A stretch of DNA of 23,074 nucleotides from Hypsibius dujardini (GCA_001579985.1 LRSR01004789.1:8784-31857); one strand, 5' to 3'; counted from the stretch's first letter, positions 9,445-18,657 are shown. Numbers and translations: made by a program. The notes: generated by a model not told the origin, from the sequence alone.

Positions 9445-9607
9445 CAATTACCTCCGGTAGCGGTACACCAACTGCTCGGATCACAACCGGAACGGCACTT
9501 CCCGGGCATCCTGGCACTGCTGCCGGAGGATAGGATGTCGTATCTACTCCATGGCTCAACACGAGCCCAGTCAAAAACAGCACACCAAACCTCGTGACCT
9601 GGGACAT
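8981..9607 (-). CDS. Secreted protein with C-terminal part of a periplasmic amino-acid-binding (SBP_bac_3-like) domain
   Basis: The proposed minus-strand exons are 9607-9452, 9356-9153 and 9081-8981. Exon 1 encodes MSQVTRFGVLFLTGLVLSHG, a convincing signal peptide, and then VPVVIRAVGVPLPE, which resembles the first strand of a solute-binding domain. Exon 2 has AAAAKVLTGNFAYVVDQPF and ends IRYCALAVQKG. Exon 3 gives SPLRDILNRALQQFVEDGTL and stops shortly after at TGA (8983-8981). The run A-V-x-K-G-S-P-L-R-D-x-L-N-x-A-L-x-x-x-x-E-D-G-T-L is the hallmark end of type-3 solute-binding proteins and of related glutamate-receptor ligand domains. The join of exons 2 and 3 is clean. Exon 1 ends in phase 0 whereas exon 2 needs one extra base, and about 100 residues of the usual fold are absent. 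The gene is therefore either truncated or decayed, or has an exon I did not find. It has introns, so it is not bacterial contamination. Confidence 0.55.
9381..9437. repeat. (TTA)n-rich AT tract in intron 1 of the SBP-like gene
   Basis: ATT/ATTATT repeats occupy most of the short interval between exons 1 and 2 of the minus-strand gene at 8981-9607. They obscure the branch and acceptor signals there. Confidence 0.85.
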
Positions 9608-9899
9608 TTTTACCAAAACACCTGAATGGAGGGCATACACAGATCTAAGACTATCCAAATAATTTATTGCTGGCCAGATAGTTTATTTCCAGTCAGCATA
9701 TCAAAATTGTGTTGCTTTTGATTTAGAAGCTTGCGGTATTTTTTATAAACATATTAATTGATAGTTTGTACTTCGGACACGGCAATGATGAATGGTCTCT
9801 GACAGTATATCACTTCTCTGTAGTACTGCAGGTGTATATGGACATTTAGGTTGTGGTAGTAGAGACCTTGCGTGACACATAAAATTTAAACGTAACCCT

Positions 9900-10062
9900 A
9901 ATCGAGGCAGCAAAGACACTGACAGAGGCAGCAAAGACACTGACCGAGGCAGCAAAGAAGCTGACCGGGGCAGCGAAGACACTGACCGAGGCAGCAAAGA
10001 AGCTGACCGGGGCAGCGAAGACACTGACCGAGGCAGCAAAGACACTGACAGAGGCAGCAATC
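9900..10062. repeat. 21-bp minisatellite, about 7.5 units
   Basis: The unit gaggcagcaaagacactgac plus one base repeats with two variants (gacactgac and gaagctgac, which alternate in the middle). A 21-bp period keeps reading frames open: the minus strand reads as VSVFAAS heptads, which explains the 133-codon open frame over the array. No gene is inferred from it. Confidence 0.9.
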
Positions 10063-10785
10063 AAGTTATAATTATAAGGGCGGGGTTGGTGATAATAAAT
10101 GCATAAGTGAGGAGTGTAGTACACGGGAGAGTCCGGAGTATGGACAAAAGGGGCGGGGCAGGGGTGGTCAGGTGGTTGATTATTCGATTGTTTGAAAAAC
10201 CACCCCTTGCCCGTCCTTTTGCCCCTTCCTCGGTAAAGGTGGAACAAACTGGGTGTTCACAAGAGACAGCCTAGAGGAAACGACCGTCCGCTGACAATTT
10301 GTGTTTCCTGCTCGCATTATACATTAATATGTCTGTACATACGGTATATACACCATGATTGAGCATATCCGTTGCGTCAGTCAAAGATAGTGCTTATGTG
10401 GGTGATACTGTAGCGTACAGTAATATTACTAATATCAGCAACTAAGACTGAAAAAATAATAGGAGTTATCACTAAAACAGCGTTGGATGACCGTTGTCGA
10501 AGGAACAACAGTCAACGTACGCATCAGTTCCTCCTGCAGATTACACGGTGATGAGTTTGAGACTCACGACTCGCTATGACTCGTGGATATCAATATTAAC
10601 TGATATTTCATGGCGCGCCGTCCTGCACACAACTGTTCTGTCATCTGTAGCAAAGGAACAGAACATTTTCTCATTGTTCTCCCCACAGTTCTACAATACT
10701 CGTACTCGTATTAGAATAATGTTTAGAAAAAATCTACAGCACTTATAAGTTTCGAAATTTATTTTCTCATTCGGACTGGGCTGCG
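10063..10785. other. Spacer upstream of the 121-residue gene
   Basis: I see no recognisable gene, RNA or long repeat here. The open frames are short and have no homology I recognise. The part just before 10786 (attttctcattcggactgggctgcg) should include the 5' UTR of the small gene, and any promoter must lie here. No clear TATA box was identified. Confidence 0.4.
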
Positions 10786-11151
10786 ATGGCATCCTTTAAT
10801 TGTCTACGAACTGTTTGTTGTCGTTTGGAGTTTGCATCCCGGATTGTGAATTTGTCAGCCAACACAGCGACGCGTGTAAGATATCTCGCAACGGGGCGGC
10901 CAACCAACCAATACCTGCGGAAGACGGAAGGGAAATTCGATCCCCCGACAAAAGAGTCGGTCGAGGGACAGCCGGTGGGGTCGGGGAAAAAACCCTCCGT
11001 GACTCAAAGGCAGCGTTTTTTTGTGCTGAAATGTTTTGCCGGTGTGATGGCTGCGCTGGTTTTGTTCACGCACTTTATCCTGCCTTATTTTATGTCGAGG
11101 AAAGTTCTCACGGGGCTGAACGAAGTCCGAAGGACTCACGGTCCCGGGTAG
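10786..11151 (+). CDS. Small one-pass membrane protein, probably mitochondrial, function unknown
   Basis: A single exon of 121 codons starts ATG at 10786 and stops TAG at 11149-11151. Residues 1-36 are rich in Arg, Ser and Ala with almost no acidic residues (RLEFASRIVNLSANTATRVR), as in a mitochondrial presequence. Residues 40-75 are polar and basic. Residues about 78-103 form one hydrophobic segment (FAGVMAALVLFTHFILPYF), followed by a short basic tail. This layout is typical of small inner-membrane assembly factors or subunits, but I do not recognise the family. An AATAAA signal at 11160-11165, nine bases after the stop, supports a real and very compact gene. The 36-bp satellite begins about 60 bp further on. 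Confidence 0.6.
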   Translation: MASFNCLRTVCCRLEFASRIVNLSANTATRVRYLATGRPTNQYLRKTEGKFDPPTKESVEGQPVGSGKKPSVTQRQRFFVLKCFAGVMAALVLFTHFILPYFMSRKVLTGLNEVRRTHGPG

Positions 11152-11159
11152 ACATTGTG

Positions 11160-11165
11160 AATAAA
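11160..11165 (+). terminator. Polyadenylation signal AATAAA
   Basis: A perfect AATAAA (gtgAATAAActg) lies just downstream of the stop at 11151. It implies a 3' UTR of only about 30 bases for the 121-codon gene. Confidence 0.5.
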
Positions 11166-11223
11166 CTGAAAAATGGTTGACTGGAGAAGGGAAGGTGGCG
11201 TAGAATTGAATTTCCTTTACTGC

Positions 11224-11556
11224 GTCGATACAATCAACCAAGCAATCGATCAATTTAGTGTCGATACAATCAAGCAAGCAATCAATCAATTTAGTGTCGA
11301 TACAATCAAGCAAGCAATCAATCAATTTGGTGTCGATATAATCAACCAAGCAATCGATCAATTTAGTGTCGATACAATCAACCAAGCAATCAATCAAATT
11401 AGTGTCGATATAATCAACCAAGCAATCAATCAATTAATGTCGATACAATCAACCAAGCAATCAATCAAATTAGTGTCGATACAATCAAGCAAGCAAGTAA
11501 TCGATTTAGTGTCGATATAATCAAGTAAGCAATCAATCAATTTAGTGTCAGTTTGG
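11224..11556. repeat. 36-bp tandem repeat, about nine units
   Basis: The units read gtcgatacaatcaaccaagc followed by aatcgatcaatttagt, with small variations (aag for aac, ata for aca). The 36-bp period leaves frames open on both strands (12-residue repeats VDTINQAIDQFS and its shadow), so open frames here are not evidence of genes. The internal aatcgatcaattt / tcgatac phrases carry GATC-type palindromes. Confidence 0.95.
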
Positions 11557-11790
11557 ATAAAGCTGGCAAAGTCAGCTGATCAATAATCAAGCGGTATTTA
11601 GTATGTTGCGTTGCGTAATTGTACTTTTAAGACAAGCCTCCCGGTGATGCCGAACATCCATTTAACTACTAAATTATTATAAGCTTGCAAAAAAAATACC
11701 AAATATCATTCAGATCAAATACGGATGACTTTTTTCAGTTTCAATTCAATCAACCAATCTAGCACCGATTGTCATGGTTGATGATTTATT
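11557..11790. other. Spacer with no feature seen
   Basis: Mixed AT-rich sequence between two tandem arrays. No coding or RNA feature was recognised. Confidence 0.4.
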
Positions 11791-11793
11791 CAG

Positions 11794-12045
11794 ACTTGTT
11801 CGCGGTATTTCGGACCTGTTCCCGGGGCAATCAAACTTGTTCGCGGTATTTCGGACCTGTTCCCGGGGCAATCAAACTTGTTCGCGAGGGTATTTAAAAC
11901 TGTTCGTAGGCATTGACACGCGTTCGCGGGTTATTCACGCTGATTCGCCGGGTGTTCACACATGTTCTTCAGGCGTGTTCTACTTGTTCCCGCGACATGT
12001 TTCACTTGTTCCCGTTGGTATACCGATTTGTTCGGTCGTCCAAGT
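11794..12045. repeat. 41-bp repeat decaying into TTGTTCGCG-type units
   Basis: Two nearly identical 41-bp units start at 11794 and 11835 (acttgttcgcggtatttcgg, then acctgttcccggggcaatcaa), with a third starting at 11876. The array then continues as looser units of about 25-30 bp, each with a (c/a)tgttc(g/c)cg core. It ends about 130 bp before the HAX1-like start codon. Confidence 0.85.
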
Positions 12046-12178
12046 CCATTAATAACTTTTTTGTTTGTTTTTAGAATTCAACATACTTATTTACTCGTAC
12101 TTAAACGGTACTTTTGCACATTTGATTTCGTTCTATGAACAAAAAATACTTTTATCCTAACTTTCTATGATTTGAGAA

Positions 12179-13631
12179 ATGGATGATGATCGATTCCGAC
12201 CGCCATTTGGTTTCCCCAGTGGCTTTTTTGGATCCCACCGCGGGTAAGCAAGTTTAACGATCGATCAATCAACCGTTAACCACAACTATAAAGTTTTCGT
12301 AAATGCCTAAGCAAGTTTAACAATCGATCAATCAACCGTTAACCACAACTATAAAGCTTTCGTAAATGCCGTAATTTCTTGTAATATTTCATCACTTCTA
12401 TGGTTAGTGTGCCTAGATCATCTGGATCGGGTCCTTTCGATGAAGAAGAGGATGAAGCCGAGTTTGGCAGCTTCGGGGAGGATCTGTTTGGACGGTTTCG
12501 TTTCGGAACCTTCGGCCGAAACGGAATGGGAGGAAACGAGATGGAAGATCTGTTTAGGGGCGCGGAAACGATGATCAGGCATATGGATCGGATGTTCCGG
12601 GATATGAGTTCAACGGGAGCGGGATCCGGATCCTTTGGGCGAATTATGGCACCTGGTATGTGTCTTACATTAAGTGTGGCGTAGTTGTCCCTCCGATTTC
12701 CGTCGCGGGACAAATCTTTGAATTGAGTGATTATTTCGTTGATTGACGACTGGTGGTTTTCACGGGTTAAAGTATGTGAGGACTGCTTGATTGATTGATT
12801 GACTGATTGACAACTGGCGGTTTTCACAGGTTTAAGTATGTGGTGACTGTTTGATTGATTCGTTGATTGACGACTGGCAGTTTTCACGCTTAAAGTGTGT
12901 GAGGACTGTTAGATTGATTGATTGGTTGAATGACGATTGGCGGTTTTCACAGGGTTAAGTGTGTGGTGACTGTTTGATTGATTCGTTGATTGACGACTGG
13001 CAGTTTTCAGGGTTCAAGTGTGTGGTGACTGTTTGATTGATTGATTGGTTGATTGACTGATTGGCGGTTTTCACAGGTTTAAGTGTGTGGTGACTGTTTG
13101 CTTAATGGATTGCCGTTGTTTTGATTATTTTTATGATAGACTGGTTGGGTCGACCAGTAAAATATATTTTTATTATATTTGAAGTTGAAGAATCTGATTC
13201 AGTACTAGCAGTTAACAATTTTATTTACTAATATTCAGTTATTAATGACTCAATAATTTTGTATTTAAATTTGGCGTTTAAACTAGGAGTTTAAAATTTA
13301 AGTGGCCTTCAGCCTTCGGCGTCAGCTATACTAGTATGCTTGTACTAGAGTCCCCAGGAATCGTCACTGCGTTTTTGAATTCAGACTTTGACAGCAACAC
13401 TCACCGGCGCAGTCCCCGCGATGAAATGCTGAAAGTTCCCGATTCGGAGGCATCAACAGTCACAGTCTACGATCCACGGGAAGACGAAAACGACACCAAC
13501 CAGACAGGAAGAGGTGAAACCCTGCTGCCGCGGGGCAAAATTGACAGTGGTCCAGGTTGGTTCGGGTCATGGAGCGGATCCTCCAGCAGTGTCACCACGA
13601 TGTCCGATTTCGGTGACGGCGTAAGTATCCA

Positions 13632-13702
<71 letters not shown>

Positions 13703-14119
13703 TTCTATCTTCGTTTTCGCTTCGTCCGGTTATTATTCACTGCATTCATCCATAAGTCATTCCATCTAACCGTTTATGTTTAGAAATCGGAGGAAAGACG
13801 GACAGTCCAACACAGTGACGGTTCACGCTCGGAGATCTTTGCTCGGCGGATGGGCAACAAGGAATTGACCACCACCATCAAGACCGACCGCAATGGTCAA
13901 ACGGAAGTATTGGAAAATCTGTTCAACATGACGGAAGACGAGAAAGCCGATTTCGAGGCGAGTTGGAAAGCAGCCAGTCCGGTGCGCGATGTGCGGACGC
14001 ATGATAACGCAGCGGGTTGGCAGAATCTAGAACCGGTGCAGCAGACTCGATCAGCTCCCCTGCTGGATCCTCACGCTCCGAGTATCTTTTCGAAACTGTT
14101 CGGATCCTGGTTTAAGTAG
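12179..14119 (+). CDS. HAX1: HAX1-like protein (HCLS1-associated protein X-1 family)
   Basis: Four exons, 12179-12243, 12408-12655, 13385-13620 and 13784-14119, join in frame to 294 codons; human HAX1 has 279. HAX1 proteins are mainly mitochondrial and anti-apoptotic and bind partners such as CLPB and HTRA2. The N-terminus MDDDRFRPPFGFPSGFFG matches the aromatic, Gly- and Pro-rich opening of the family. Exon 2 has the acidic stretch (DEEEDEAEFG) and a region around EDLFRGAETMIRHMDRMFRD. Exon 3 holds SPRDEMLKVPDSE, equivalent to the LRDSMLKxPDS box. Exon 4 has SEERRTVQHSDG and TTTIKTDRNGQTE, matching the conserved VEERRTV / TVTRHE region, and closes with APSIFSKLFGSWFK, like the family's C-terminal SILDLFLGRWF. 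Splice sites are good (GTAAGC, GTATGT, GTAAGT donors). The gene lies 1.2 kb upstream of CHMP4 on the same strand. Confidence 0.85.
12245..12369. repeat. 63-bp direct duplication in HAX1 intron 1
   Basis: The block taagcaagtttaacgatcga through aaagttttcgtaaatgcc occurs twice, offset by 63 bp (12245 and 12308), with only two or three differences. The first copy starts inside the splice donor (gtaagca). The duplication therefore also repeats the donor's last bases, though the second copy lacks the leading GT. Confidence 0.9.
12725..13103. repeat. About 60-65 bp tandem repeat, six units, in HAX1 intron 2
   Basis: Each unit contains a gattgattgattg run, then gacgactggcggttttcaca and ggtttaagtgtgtggtgactg. 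It makes up about half of the 729-bp intron. Open frames on the minus strand across it are products of the repeat. Confidence 0.9.
13632..13698. repeat. (CTGT)n microsatellite in HAX1 intron 3
   Basis: About 16 CTGT units, with one TTGT interruption, start just 11 bases after the splice donor gtaagt at 13621 and fill much of the 163-bp intron. Confidence 0.95.
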
Positions 14120-14426
14120 CTTACTGGAGGAACGTTCGTCCGTAACGTAGTTACTGCTGTTTATGCGTTTGTTCGTTTTGCCATCTTGAATTTCGAAACG
14201 AAGCAACTTTTTTGAACCATACAAAGTTCATATGTCATGGGGCATTTTGCCGATCAAAATCATCGAGTTTACAATACTTCTCAACGTTCGGCCCGCAGCG
14301 TCGACGTACCGAAGGGTTTCTTCGGTTGATGCTGCTTCGATTGACGACCAACAGCGTGTTATTCTGTGGTTACCGGTGGAGCCTCATCCTGTTGTAGAGA
14401 GCGCCCATAAACAAGTTTCAGTGTCT
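14120..14426. other. HAX1 3' region, no further gene seen
   Basis: This presumably contains the HAX1 3' UTR. An open frame from 14232 is mostly built on the following CTGT/CTGC array and has no homology I recognise. No AATAAA was seen. Confidence 0.4.
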
Positions 14427-14480
14427 GTTCATCTGTCTGTCTGCCTGCCTGCCTGCCTGTTTGCCTGCCTGTTTGCTTGC

Positions 14481-14519
<39 letters not shown>

Positions 14520-14605
14520 CCAGTCTGTCTGTTTGCCTGTCTGCCTGCCTGCCTGCCTGTCTATCTGTCTGCCTGCCTGTCTATCTGTCTGCTTGTCTGT
14601 GGGCT
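14427..14605. repeat. (CTGT/CTGC)n compound microsatellite
   Basis: About 45 tetranucleotide units mix CTGT, CTGC and TTGC. The array is intergenic between the HAX1-like gene and CHMP4. It creates a Cys/Leu/Ser/Val-rich open frame that should not be called a gene. Confidence 0.95.
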
Positions 14606-14694
14606 TTCCCTTTTATAACTACAACCTGGTAGTACATGTTAAAATTATAGATTTATGTAAGATCTATAATAATCGTAGTTGAAATATCCGGAAA

Positions 14695-14702
14695 TGACGT
14701 CA
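14695..14702. promoter_or_regulatory. Palindromic TGACGTCA (CRE/ATF-type site)
   Basis: A perfect cAMP-response-element palindrome sits about 610 bp upstream of the CHMP4 start. Several related half-sites and AP-1-like words follow within 130 bp (tgagtcattc, gagtgacgtgagtgactcg, ctcgtcacgcg). Clustering makes a regulatory role plausible, but this rests on motif matching only. Confidence 0.25.
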
Positions 14703-15313
14703 TTCAACCTGACGAGAAACGAGGAGGCAGACAGACGAAGTTACGCAGTACTCGTGTCGTATGAGTCATTCATCCTTTATGTCGAGTGACGTGAGTGACT
14801 CGACTCGTCACGCGGGGAGGAGTCACTGTCTCTCTGTCTGTCTGTCTGCCTGTAGAGTTCCAATGGATCAGTTCATGGAAAATTTTTAGCAAATTACCGT
14901 TTGTCTTTTTCCCAATCCAAAATCCTGATCTCGTTTTTTTTCTCTTCCTTCTCAACTTGACATACGGATTTGCTTAAAGATCGTTCCGCTCCAGCTGCTG
15001 GAAGTATTTGTTTTTATCGAGCAGGAGGTGAGTTTTCTGTGGAATGAAATTGTCCATGGATTGAAATCATGTGGGAAATGATCATGCCGTGACACGAGAA
15101 AGCTGCCGTGACACGGATCAGGCCTTTTGCTATCAAACGCTGATCCGAATCGGATTGATCATGCTGCTCTCTTATCCACTTCACTCTCTTTGTAACCCGA
15201 GAAACCAGTGTGATGAACACGACGACGGCTGACCCACTTTTCTAAATTGATTCTAGATTCATGTATTTTTTCCTTGTGTAGTAAATCGGAGGCGGAGAAG
15301 GGGAAGGAGAAGG

Positions 15314-17278
15314 ATGTCGTGGTTTTCCAAGGCTCTCGGCGGTGGAAAGAAGAAGGAGGATCCGACCACTCCGCAGGATGCCATCCAGCGGCTGCGGGAG
15401 ACGGAGGAGATGCTGACGAAGAAGTCGGACTTTTTGGAGAACAAAATTCAGACGGAAATTGCCACAGCCAAACGGCATGGAACGAAAAATAAGCGCGGTA
15501 TGTCTGCTGTGGGAAATGGGGTGATCTTTCAAGGAAGCTTCTCGGTCGTCTTACAACATACCCTCTCAACATTTTAACATTTTGTTGTCGTCTATCAATC
15601 TCGAGTGGGGCTATAAGCTCGGAAACGTAACTTTAAAACTGGGTTTTCGAAACTGGGAGAGTTAGCGGATTTCACAGTGTCGAATGTTCAATTATCTAAT
15701 CAATCGATCAATCAATCAATCAATCACTCCAGGCCGATCAATCAATCAATCAATCAATCACTCACTCACTCACTCCGGGCCGAATGTTCAATCCATCAAT
15801 CAATCAACGCTTTATCCATGGGAGTGAGCAGATAATAATCTTCTTTGGAAATTCGCCCGCCCCCTCCCCTTGATTCGTTTAGCATCATCGCTGTCGCACT
15901 TCTCTTACTTTTGGGCTCTGGCAGTATTATGGATTAAATTGCTTTTAATAATTTTTAAGTTTCAAGGCGGTGAATTGGTTTGACCCGTTCCTCAATATTT
16001 CGTGGGCTTTGTTGACATTCCGTAATCGCTTTGCCAACGTGGAGGGGGCAAAATTCAGTTGGACGGCCATGTAGACTGATCGATTGTGAAATGTTTGTGG
16101 AAGTATTTCCTCGCCCCCCCCCCGCCCATGGCTGCGTTTTGGGGGCGCTGTTAGGGTCGGAGGAAGGAATGGTTACCGAGGAATAGTTTACAATTACTAT
16201 CTCATTTAATTACGAGAATAAAAGTAATTCATTAAGTTAATAGTTTACTAGCTTAGTTCATTTCCGGTACTAAGTATAAGAAATAAAAATTACTCATTCA
16301 GTTATTCAAAAGTGGCCTGTCTTTGTCTTCCTGGAAGGGTGACATGGCTTTTGACTGATAGATTGATTGATCGATTGATTGATTGATCAATTGATTGATT
16401 GATTCTATACCAGGCTGGTTGATTCAGTTGTCTCGCACGGGGAATCCAACCATGTTGCTTTTCATCTTTCCAGCTGCTATCGCTGCCCTGAAACGGAAGA
16501 AGCGATGCGAGAAGCAACTGCAGCAGATTGACGGCACCCTTTCGACCATTGAATTCCAGAGAGAAGCCTTGGAGAATGCCAACACCAACACCGAAGTCCT
16601 CAAAATTATGGGTGTCGCCGCGAAGGCCCTCAAATCCGCCCACCAGAATATGTACGCGAAGGCAGTCCCGGATTTCGTTTCGTGTGCCTGGAGTTGTTAA
16701 GCTTCTCTGGTTCGGTCTTACTCGGACTGATTTTGTTCCATTGCAGGGATGTCGATCAAGTTCACGATTTGATGGACGAAGTGGCGGAACAGCAAGAGAT
16801 CGCCAATGAAATTTCCGAAGCCATTTCGAATCCCGTTGGATTTGGTCACGATGTGGATGAGGTCTGTGAATGCTGACACTGAACAGGCTAGACCATCGCA
16901 CGCAGCGCGGGTTTCGTCTGACAGCTCTGTTGTCTGTGTTGTGGTTTCGGTTTCCTTAGTATGGTTTTTGTTTCTTTATTTTTCTAGGCCGAATTGGAAG
17001 CTGAGCTTGAAGAGCTAGAGCAGGAGGAGCTCGACAAGCAGCTGCTTGACGTTACGCCCGCCACGAAGGACCAGTTACCTTCCGTTCCAGTTTCAGAGCC
17101 CACGGCTGCCGGCAGTAAGTTTCTCCTCACTGAGTTATCTGAATAACCGGATTTGTCAACAGTCTCACTTGTCGATATCCTTACAGACAAACAGACAGTT
17201 AAAAACAGTCAGTCATTCAGTCAGTCAGACAGAGACAGACATGCAGGCAGGCAGGCAGAAAGACAGACAGACAGTCTC

Positions 17279-17311
<33 letters not shown>

Positions 17312-17332
17312 TAGACAGACAGACAGACAGAC

Positions 17333-17382
<50 letters not shown>

Positions 17383-17523
17383 ACAGACAGACAGACAGAT
17401 TGACAGACAGATACAGTTCTCTATGCTTTCTTTTCAGGTCGAGGACGAGCTCCGGCGCGACCACAAGCAGCCTCGAAACACGAAGACGACGACATGAAGG
17501 AACTGGCGGAATGGGCTAGCTGA
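15314..17523 (+). CDS. CHMP4: CHMP4, charged multivesicular body protein 4 (ESCRT-III Snf7 subunit)
   Basis: Five exons, 15314-15497, 16474-16651, 16747-16861, 16988-17114 and 17438-17523, give 229 residues; human CHMP4B has 224. Snf7/CHMP4 is the main filament-forming ESCRT-III subunit, acting on membranes in multivesicular body formation, cytokinesis, membrane repair and nuclear envelope sealing. The membrane-inserting N-terminus is MSWFSKALGGGKKK. Helix 1 includes AIQRLRETEEML and ENKIQTEIATAKRHGTKNKR. Exon 2 carries the near-invariant QIDGTLSTIEFQREALENA and NTNTEVLK. Exon 3 has VHDLMDEVAEQQEIANEISE and NPVGFG. Exon 4 has ELEELEQEELDKQLLDV, the acidic autoinhibitory helix. The C-terminal DDDMKELAEWAS is the ALIX (Bro1)-binding helix. 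Every phase matches across joins, including the split Met codon at 16651/16747. The protein is highly conserved and shows no sign of decay. Confidence 0.97.
15693..15810. repeat. (AATC)n / (ACTC)n array in CHMP4 intron 1
   Basis: Three blocks of atcaatcaatca are separated by actccaggccgatcaatc and actccgggccgaatgttcaat. This looks like a degenerate tandem duplication built around AATC tracts in the 976-bp first intron. Confidence 0.85.
16354..16404. repeat. (GATT)n array near the end of CHMP4 intron 1
   Basis: Imperfect gattgattgatcgattgatt run of about 50 bp, about 70 bp upstream of the exon 2 acceptor (16472-16473). Confidence 0.85.
17186..17412. repeat. (ACAG)n compound microsatellite in CHMP4 intron 4
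   Basis: More than 40 ACAG units, with CAGT, GCAG and ATAG variants, fill most of the 323-bp intron between 17114 and 17438. They leave about 25 bp before the acceptor cttttcag. Confidence 0.95.
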
Positions 17524-18012
17524 GCGAACTGCCAACCGGTGACGCTTCCAGCCGCGTGCCGTCGTTCTTTTTTGGCGTCAACTTTATGTTTGCATAGGCC
17601 TGCTTTTTTCTTTGTGATTGTCGAACTCGTCAGCTTTCTGTCCCAATCTTCTAATACGCCGAACTTTGGGGATATTTGCCATATTTAAACAGCATTCTGC
17701 TTACGTTCACACCCCCACCCCCGCACTACGTTTCCTTTTTTCGAGTTATGCTGGTGCAGCTTAGCGTATGAGGTTGGTTCCCGTGCACCGGACACCGCAT
17801 TTAATAGCTTACCTACACACATCTTGTATCTATTTATGATTTCAATTTGTGTTTCAAAACGTTTGGCAAGCTTCTTAACCATCTATTTGACTAGACTGAC
17901 TGAAGGATTGGGATACTATCTGGGTTCGTGTGCTAGCTGCCGCTCGACACATCATATCTATTCCCTTCAGGGATTGAGGGAACTGGTCAGCTAAAGTAAC
18001 ATTAAGATATAC
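17524..18012. other. CHMP4 3' region without further gene
   Basis: This is the likely CHMP4 3' UTR and spacer. It has T-rich stretches (tttttggcg, gcttttttc) but no AATAAA. No second gene, RNA or long repeat was recognised. Confidence 0.4.
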
Positions 18013-18102
18013 AGACAGGCTGTCAACTAGACCGACAGTCAAGCAGACAGACAGACAGACAAACCTACAGGCAAGTAGACAGACAGTCAGACAGACAGAC
18101 AG
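18013..18102. repeat. (ACAG)n degenerate microsatellite
   Basis: Broken runs of acagacag with caagtag and ctgtcaactag interruptions, intergenic between CHMP4 and the F-box gene. Confidence 0.85.
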
Positions 18103-18198
18103 ACGGGGCGGACAGCAACGTGAACATTAAGGAAGTCGAAAGAGGGCGAAGTGTGAGGTAAGCTTCTGAATTTTTTTATTTTTTAACCGAATAATCAG

Positions 18199-18657
18199 TT
18201 GCTGAACGCTTTAAAGCGGAAATCGGAGTCAGGGAAGGAAGGCGACGTTTGCGTTATTAGTGGACGACACTATTTGAAAGCTCGGAAAACGCTAGAAGAA
18301 ATTCTTTTTCCTGACTTCGACCTTGAGTTTTCGAAAAATTATAATTTCATGCCTTGTGATTACCCCTCTGAAAGTTTCGAATCGACTGGCATCAGCCGAA
18401 TCGTTTTTAGCTGTCGGGGGAGGTTTCAGAATGATACGTCATTTCAGTTACGTCGCTTGGGAGTTCCGAAAGCCGAATACCCGGGTACTGAAAACAGACG
18501 TTGCTCATGCCAATCGATACCAAATTTTTCAAATATTCGAAAATTTGTCGGGGCTTTGTCAAAAACGGCGAGTGGAACCTTTTTGAAAGGGTTTACCGTA
18601 AAAATCAATACTAGAAAGTTTACGTGCCAAGTGTCACAGCTGATAAGTTTCCGTTGA
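18199..18657 (+). other. Orphan 152-codon open frame behind a plausible 41-bp intron
   Basis: The frame opens with TTG at 18199, directly after a good acceptor (tttttttattttttaaccgaataatcag, AG at 18197-18198). A donor (gag|gtaagc) lies at 18158. No in-frame ATG or coding-like sequence was found upstream in the compatible frame. The predicted product has no signal peptide or motif I recognise, contains scattered Cys residues, and has AT-rich codons (TTT TCG AAA AAT) unlike the GC-leaning neighbouring genes. It may be a terminal exon of an unrecognised gene, a noncoding transcript, or chance. Confidence 0.2.

Noticed and set aside
9846-10247. 133-codon minus-strand frame with VSVFAAS heptads
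   Set aside because: It is fully explained by the 21-bp minisatellite; there is no signal peptide, splice support or homology.
10855-11433. 192-codon minus-strand frame
   Set aside because: It is made of the antisense of the 36-bp satellite joined to the antisense of the 121-codon gene.
12339-12887. 182-codon minus-strand frame over HAX1
   Set aside because: It combines the antisense of exon 2 with the intronic GATT repeats; the HAX1 exons on the plus strand explain the region.
14232-14682. Cys/Leu/Val-rich open frames of 128 and 73 codons
   Set aside because: They are mostly translations of the CTGT/CTGC microsatellite, with no splice or homology support.
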